DNA of 64,000 nt from Citrobacter amalonaticus (GTDB lineage Bacteria; Pseudomonadota; Gammaproteobacteria; Enterobacterales; Enterobacteriaceae), in assembly GCF_001559075.2 (NCBI RefSeq), contig NZ_CP014015.2:4836001-4900000 (forward strand), read 5' to 3'. Made by a program: the position numbers and the translations under genes. Under the pieces are notes generated by a model that was not told where the DNA came from, did no database searches, and worked only from the letters and a program-made list of their open reading frames with translations. Below, in pieces: positions 59,345 through 64,000 of the stretch. The number at the start of each line of letters is the position of its first letter. Position 1 is the stretch's first letter.

Positions 59345-62191
59345 ATGAACATCAAACGACACAATAGAAATGTTGGGGTCGATCGCCTCGCTGAATTTTC
59401 AATTCAACTGGTAACGATCAGTGCTATTGGTTTGAATGCAATTGTCTTTTCACCATTAGTGCAGGCTGCTGATTTAGGCAGCCAGAGTGGTACTAATATT
59501 AACGTTAACGATGGTGACAGAATTACAGGTGATAGCGTTGATCCCTACGGTGGCATTTATGGCGTGATGACCCCAACAGGCAATACACCCGGTAACATCA
59601 ACCTGGATAATAATGTTACCGTCAATGTCAACGACCCTTCAGGTTATGCCAAAGGGATCATTCTGCAGGGTAACAATAGCACCCTGACCGCTAACCAACT
59701 GGCAGTAGACGTTGTCGGTCAAACCTCTGCCGTCGGTATTAATATCAACGGTAACTCTGCACATGCTGACTTAGGCACAGGCAGCACCATTAAAAGTAGC
59801 GGTGACGGCGTTGTTGTTGGGCATAGCTCAACGTTATTAGCCAGCCAACTCTCCATTGAGAGCACAAGCGGAACGGGCTTAAGCATTAACGATTATGGTA
59901 GTAGTGTCGATCTGGGTAGCGGAAGCCAGATCAAAACCGACGGAGGCACAGGGATTTATATCGGGGGTCTCAACGGTAATTCAGCCAACGGCGTTGCACG
60001 TTTTACGGCGACAAACCTGACGATTGATGTTCAGGGTCACAGCGCCTCAGGCATAAACGTACAGAGGAACTCTGTTGTCGACCTGGGAACAAACAGCACA
60101 ATTAAAACTCATGGTGACTACGCACACGGCATCTGGAGTTTTGGCCAGGTTAACGCGGCTGGACTCACTGTGGACACGAATGGCGCGAGCGCCAATGGCA
60201 TCGAAGTACGTGGTGGAACGACCACTATTGGTGCAGACAGTCACATTTCATCCGCCCTGGGCGGGGGACTCGTGACCAGCGGCGCGGGCGCAACGATCAA
60301 TTTTTCTGGCACGACAGTACAACGGAACAGTATCTCCTCCGGCGGATCTTATGGTGCTTCAGCGCAGAGCGCAACGGCCGTTATCAACATGCAAAACACC
60401 GATATTACGGTTGATCGTAATGGCGGCCTGGGACTGGGTTTGTGGACGCTGAGTAGCGGTAAAATAACCGGAGATAATCTGACAATCACTGGCGCGGCGG
60501 GAACCCGGGGGGTTTACGCCATGACCAACAGCCAGATCGATCTAACGAACGATCTGGTTATTCAGATGACCACCCCCGACCAGATGGCCATCGCGACCCA
60601 ACATGATGCAGGTTATGCCGCCAGCCGAATCAACGCTGCGGGACAGATGTTGATCAACGGTAGCGTTCTTTCCAGAGGTGGGCTTATCAATCTCGACATG
60701 CGTTCTGGATCGGTCTGGACGGGTTCCTCCCTCAGCGACAATGTCAATGGCGGGAGACTGGACGTCGCAATGGACAGTAGCGTCTGGAACGTGACGGGGG
60801 ATTCGAATCTCGACACGCTGACGCTGACTCATTCAACGGTCGATTTGGCCAGTCGCGCCGCATCTGCCAACGCATTCACCACATTAAACGTGGCGAACCT
60901 GAGTGGCAGCAGCAACTTTGTTATGCGTGCCGATGTCGTTGGTGAGGGGGATGGCGTTAATAACGCAGGGGATTTACTGAATGTCAGCGGAAGCAGCGCC
61001 GGCAATCACGTATTGACGATCAACAACCAGGGCAGCGAGGCGACAACCGGAAATGAAGTTCTGACGGTTGTACAAACTGCTGACGGTGCGGCCTCATTCA
61101 CCGCCTCTTCTCAGGTTGAGCTGGGGGGATATCTGTATGATGTGCGTAAAAATGGGACCAACTGGGAGCTTTACGCTTCCGGGACGGCCCCGGAGCCGGT
61201 TCCCGAACCTGCGCCCACGCCGGATCCCGCTCAGCCCCCCATCGTAAAACCCGATCCAGCCCCAACGCCGGCGCCTAAGCCAACCACAACAGCTGATGCC
61301 GGTGGCAATTATCTCAACGTCGGCTATCTGATGAACTACGTCGAAAACCGTACGCTGATGCAGCGGATGGGCGACCTGAGAAATCAGAGCAAGGAAGGTA
61401 ATATCTGGCTTCGCGGGTACGGAGGAAGCCTGGACTCCTTTGCCAGTGGCAAACTGAGCGGCTTTGATATGGGTTACAGTGGTATTCAGTTTGGTGGGGA
61501 TAAACGCCTCTCTGACGAAACGCCTTTGTACATAGGTCTGTTTATTGGTTCAACACACGCGTCACCGGACTATCGCGGGGGTGACGGCACAGCACGTTCA
61601 GATTACATGGGAATGTACGCCAGCTATATGGCGCAAAGCGGCTTTTACAGCGATCTGGTTGTAAAAGCGTCACGCCAGAAAAATAGCTTCCATGTACTGG
61701 ACAGTCAGAACAACGGCGTCAGTGCTGGCAGTAGCGCCAGTGGATTCAGTACCTCTCTGGAAGCCGGGCAGAAGTTCAGTCTGAACCAACCGGGTAGTGG
61801 GTTCTATATTGAGCCGCAGGCCCAATTCACGTACAGCCAGCAAAATGACATGGATATGAAGGCAAGTAATGGTCTCAATATCCATCTGAGTCGCTACGAA
61901 TCGATGTTAGGACGCGCCAGTGTGGTGGTGGGGTACGACGTCGCCACTGGCAACAGCCAGCTGAATATGTATGTGAAGACCGGAGGTATCAGAGAGTTTT
62001 CAGGAGATACCGATTATCGCCTGAACGGCTCCCCGGAGAAGCACAGCTTTAAAGGTAATGGCTGGGACAATGGTGTGGGTGTGAGTGCACAGTTCAACAA
62101 GCAGCACACACTCTACCTGGAAGCCGATTACACGCAGGGAAATGCCTTTGATCAGAAGCAAGTCAGCGGCGGATATCGCTTCAGCTTTTAA
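59345..62191 (+). CDS. Pertactin-like autotransporter adhesin
   Basis: A 948-residue type Va autotransporter. The N-terminus is a long signal peptide of about 41 residues (charged MNIKRHNRNVGVDRLAEF, then a hydrophobic core, cleavage after VQA before ADLG). The passenger (about 42-620) is a glycine, serine and asparagine rich beta-helix with repeated units such as GTGSTIKSSGDGVVVG and GTNSTIKTHGDYAHGI. A Pro-rich linker (EPVPEPAPTPDPAQPP, about 627-660) leads to a C-terminal beta-barrel (about 690-948) with the typical WLRGYGG motif and a final strand ending YRFSF. Likely a surface adhesin; target unknown. The start is the ATG with AGGAG upstream; the frame extends 16 codons further. Confidence 0.92.
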   Translation: MNIKRHNRNVGVDRLAEFSIQLVTISAIGLNAIVFSPLVQAADLGSQSGTNINVNDGDRITGDSVDPYGGIYGVMTPTGNTPGNINLDNNVTVNVNDPSGYAKGIILQGNNSTLTANQLAVDVVGQTSAVGININGNSAHADLGTGSTIKSSGDGVVVGHSSTLLASQLSIESTSGTGLSINDYGSSVDLGSGSQIKTDGGTGIYIGGLNGNSANGVARFTATNLTIDVQGHSASGINVQRNSVVDLGTNSTIKTHGDYAHGIWSFGQVNAAGLTVDTNGASANGIEVRGGTTTIGADSHISSALGGGLVTSGAGATINFSGTTVQRNSISSGGSYGASAQSATAVINMQNTDITVDRNGGLGLGLWTLSSGKITGDNLTITGAAGTRGVYAMTNSQIDLTNDLVIQMTTPDQMAIATQHDAGYAASRINAAGQMLINGSVLSRGGLINLDMRSGSVWTGSSLSDNVNGGRLDVAMDSSVWNVTGDSNLDTLTLTHSTVDLASRAASANAFTTLNVANLSGSSNFVMRADVVGEGDGVNNAGDLLNVSGSSAGNHVLTINNQGSEATTGNEVLTVVQTADGAASFTASSQVELGGYLYDVRKNGTNWELYASGTAPEPVPEPAPTPDPAQPPIVKPDPAPTPAPKPTTTADAGGNYLNVGYLMNYVENRTLMQRMGDLRNQSKEGNIWLRGYGGSLDSFASGKLSGFDMGYSGIQFGGDKRLSDETPLYIGLFIGSTHASPDYRGGDGTARSDYMGMYASYMAQSGFYSDLVVKASRQKNSFHVLDSQNNGVSAGSSASGFSTSLEAGQKFSLNQPGSGFYIEPQAQFTYSQQNDMDMKASNGLNIHLSRYESMLGRASVVVGYDVATGNSQLNMYVKTGGIREFSGDTDYRLNGSPEKHSFKGNGWDNGVGVSAQFNKQHTLYLEADYTQGNAFDQKQVSGGYRFSF

Positions 62192-62588
62192 ACGTAATGT
62201 GGGCTATGAAACCTGAATGAGCAGTAAAAATACTGTTCTGAAAAGCATTAGCGAAATGTTGTACTACGTTGAAATATATTAACTTGCAGGTGATTAACAT
62301 AATGTGGAGGTGTATTCACGCCTCCACATCTCCCACCACTGCGACATTAATGCGATATCATTTCGCTGACACGTCCCCCTCTTCTTTCTTTCCTTCTACA
62401 GATCCTGGACACGCTAAAAGCATGCTCATGTTCAGGATCGCAAAGTAAGAAAATTCGCAGCCCTGGATCTTCCCGTTTTAGCTAAATCAGAAGATGATTA
62501 AGGCGAGAAATATACCAAACGAGTATACCAACACTATACCAAGTGTGACGGGTGTCGTTGAATGGAAGTAAGCTAAGTGTTTGAATAG
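62192..62588. other. Intergenic region with remnant attachment-like repeats
   Basis: A 397-bp gap. GTGGAGG (62304-62310) and CCTCCAC (62321-62327) form a hairpin without a T run. Toward the right, ATACCAA is repeated three times (62512, 62525, 62536) at 13 and 11 bp spacing, directly beyond the 3' end of the serine tRNA. No gene is seen. See findings. Confidence 0.6.
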
Positions 62589-62678
62589 TGGCGGAGAGAG
62601 GGGGATTTGAACCCCCGGTAGAGTTGCCCCTACTCCGGTTTTCGAGACCGGTCCGTTCAGCCGCTCCGGCATCTCTCC
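62589..62678 (-). tRNA. serU: tRNA-Ser (CGA)
   Basis: A 90-nt class II tRNA with a long variable arm, beginning GGAGAGATGCCGGAGCGGCT and carrying anticodon CGA in the loop CTCGAAA; CCA is encoded. By anticodon and place (before mtfA and asnT) it is serU. Confidence 0.97.
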
Positions 62679-62771
62679 GTTTTGATGGTTGCCATCATGC
62701 CAGGTAATTTGGCATTTTAACAGACCCTGTCCCTTCAATTTTGTTCAAGTGACGAGTTTGCGAGCAAATCG

Positions 62772-63572
62772 ATGATTAAGTGGCCCTGGAAAGCACAAGA
62801 CACCGCGCAAAATGAGTCTGCTCAGTGGGAGGAAGCCCTTGCAATCCCCCTGCTTGTGACCCTGACCGCGCAAGAACAAGCCAGACTCATTGCGCTGGCA
62901 GAGCGATTCCTGCAGCAAAAAAGGCTGGTCGCCCTTCAGGGGTTCGAACTCGACTCGCTGAAAAGCGCGCGCATCGCCCTGCTTTTTTGTCTGCCGGTTC
63001 TGGAACTGGGTATCGAATGGCTGGATGGCTTCCATGAGGTGCTAATCTACCCTGCTCCCTTTGTCGTCGATGACGAATGGGAAGATGATATTGGCCTGGT
63101 CCACAACCAGCGCGTTGTGCAGTCCGGACAAAGCTGGCAGCAAGGGCCAATCATCCTGAACTGGCTGGATATTCAGGACTCCTTCGACGCCTCCGGATTT
63201 AACCTGATTATTCATGAAGTTGCCCACAAACTGGACATGCGCAATGGCGATCGCGCCAGCGGTATTCCGCTGATTCCCCTGCGGGAAGTGGCCAGTTGGG
63301 AACATGACCTGCATGCCGCAATGAACAATATTCAGGATGAAATTGATCTGGTGGGTGAAACGGCGTCGAGCATTGACGCCTACGCGGCAAGCGATCCGGC
63401 GGAATGTTTTGCAGTCCTGTCAGAATATTTCTTCAGCGCCCCGGAACTCTTTGCACCACGCTTCCCCGCGCTGTGGCAACGATTCTGCCAGTTTTATCAA
63501 CAGGACCCACTGCAACGCCTTCGTGATGGCGAAGACGAAGATGATGTGTATAACCCTGCGCAGGTTCACTGA
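62772..63572 (+). CDS. mtfA: Mlc titration factor A (zinc peptidase)
   Basis: A 266-residue cytoplasmic zinc metallopeptidase. The zinc site HEVAH is at residues 148-152, with the third ligand Glu further on. In E. coli MtfA binds and inactivates the Mlc repressor, affecting ptsG, and has aminopeptidase-like activity. The N-terminus MIKWPWKAQDTAQNES is typical. Length is one residue more than in E. coli. Confidence 0.96.
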   Translation: MIKWPWKAQDTAQNESAQWEEALAIPLLVTLTAQEQARLIALAERFLQQKRLVALQGFELDSLKSARIALLFCLPVLELGIEWLDGFHEVLIYPAPFVVDDEWEDDIGLVHNQRVVQSGQSWQQGPIILNWLDIQDSFDASGFNLIIHEVAHKLDMRNGDRASGIPLIPLREVASWEHDLHAAMNNIQDEIDLVGETASSIDAYAASDPAECFAVLSEYFFSAPELFAPRFPALWQRFCQFYQQDPLQRLRDGEDEDDVYNPAQVH

Positions 63573-63672
63573 CACCTCATATTGGGGATTAATTAACCAC
63601 TTGAAAAGGCGTGCTAATTTTACTGTTGACACGCCGTAGCGAGGTCAGTATTATGCGCCTCGTTCACACGAT

Positions 63673-63748
63673 TCCTCTGTAGTTCAGTCGGTAGAACGGC
63701 GGACTGTTAATCCGTATGTCACTGGTTCGAGTCCAGTCAGAGGAGCCA
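63673..63748 (+). tRNA. asnT: tRNA-Asn (GUU)
   Basis: A 76-nt tRNA beginning TCCTCTGTAGTTCAGTCGGT with anticodon GTT and encoded CCA. This tRNA is a well-known island integration site (for example the yersiniabactin island), but here it is followed by its own terminator and cbl, so no island is present. Confidence 0.97.
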
Positions 63749-63758
63749 AATTTTGAAG

Positions 63759-63783
63759 AGCCCGCTTTTTAGCGGGCTTTTTG
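63759..63783 (+). terminator. Terminator of asnT
   Basis: AGCCCGCT-TTTT-AGCGGGCT followed by TTTTT, 10 bases after the tRNA and ending beside the stop codon of the convergent cbl. Confidence 0.92.
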
Positions 63784-63785
63784 CT

Positions 63786-64000
63786 TTATATCTGATAATC
63801 AATCGCCACGTCATCAGGCTCCATCACCTGCCGCTTGATATCCTCCACGGACAATCCCGCATTACACAGTTCGATAAATCGCCAGACGTAGTTGCGCTGG
63901 AGTTGCCCGCGCTTCAGTCCCAGCCAGACGGTGTTGGCGTCAAACAGATGCCGGGTATCCAGACGTGTCAACGCCCCTTCTTCCTGTTCACCGCTGGACT
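63786..64000 (-). CDS. cbl: LysR-type regulator Cbl (3' end only)
   Basis: The last 71 codons of a LysR regulator; the frame stays open to the window edge. The text WLGLKRGQLQRNYVWRFIEL and LCNAGLSVEDIKRQ, ending DYQI, matches the Cbl C-terminus. Cbl controls sulfonate-sulfur use (ssu, tau genes) and resembles CysB. In E. coli it is likewise next to asnT. The N-terminal DNA-binding part lies outside. Confidence 0.88.
   Translation of the reverse strand, partial: SSGEQEEGALTRLDTRHLFDANTVWLGLKRGQLQRNYVWRFIELCNAGLSVEDIKRQVMEPDDVAIDYQI

Noticed and set aside
62487..62738. An 83-codon minus-strand frame across tRNA-Ser
   Set aside because: It runs through the tRNA gene and has no support as a protein; the tRNA explains the sequence.
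63673..63783. Genomic island at asnT
   Set aside because: asnT is followed directly by a terminator and cbl, the ancestral order, so no island is inserted within the visible part.

Overview
The window is chromosome of a motile enterobacterium closely related to Escherichia and Salmonella, most likely a Citrobacter. The gene order uspC-otsAB-araFGH-ftnB-yecJ-azuC-yecR-ftnA-yecH-tyrP-yecA-glyW/cysT/leuZ-pgsA-uvrC-uvrY-yecF-sdiA-yecC-yecS-dcyD-fliYZAC-fliDST-amyA-yedDEF-fliE-fliF..R-rcsA-dsrB-yodD-dsrA-yedP-dgcQ-yodC-yedI-yedA-vsr-dcm-yedJ-yedR-porin-serine tRNA-mtfA-asnT-cbl follows the E. coli backbone almost gene for gene, and protein lengths match. An intact araFGH operon and full flagellar clusters next to extra genes absent from E. 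coli K-12 point to Citrobacter. This assignment is inference from synteny and remembered sequences, with no database search. Layout: 1-9300 holds stress and carbon functions (UspC, trehalose synthesis OtsBA, arabinose ABC transporter AraFGH), a DJ-1/PfpI protein and the ferritin-like FtnB. 9300-15351 holds the tiny AzuC gene, an inserted MFS exporter and RpiB/LacAB-like isomerase, the lipoprotein YecR, ferritin FtnA, tyrosine permease TyrP and YecA. 15460-18347 is an accessory block (hypothetical, LysE-type exporter, AraC regulator, alpha/beta hydrolase) beside the glyW-cysT-leuZ tRNA operon. 19002-23566 holds pgsA, uvrC, the BarA response regulator uvrY, yecF and the quorum sensor sdiA. 23802-27130 holds the cystine/diaminopimelate transporter with D-cysteine desulfhydrase. 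27218-47364 is the flagellar region: fliZ-fliA and fliC on the minus strand, fliDST on the plus strand, then after amyA and yedDEF the basal-body and export operons fliE, fliFGHIJK and fliLMNOPQR. All these frames appear intact. Recognisable sigma-28 promoters precede fliA, fliC and fliD. 47365-57018 carries capsule and stress regulation (rcsA with an RcsAB box, DsrA small RNA), a c-di-GMP cyclase, small conserved genes and the Dcm/Vsr methylation and repair pair. 57019-62191 is a surface-protein block: an OmpC-family porin and a pertactin-like autotransporter, each behind long AT-rich leaders. The window ends with tRNA-Ser(CGA), mtfA, tRNA-Asn and the 3' end of cbl. How it works together: FliA/FliZ, flagellin, hook-cap, chaperones, C-ring, ATPase and export gate cover much of the flagellum-building programme. 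UvrY (Csr cascade), RcsA, DsrA (RpoS) and DgcQ (c-di-GMP) are known to push the cell between motility and sessile life. I found no CRISPR array, prophage, insertion sequence or wholly new system. The points most worth a second look are small: the AzuC/CRP-site control region, hairpins that could control amyA and fliL, the accessory block by the tRNAs, repeats beside tRNA-Ser that look like a remnant integration site, and the autotransporter locus.
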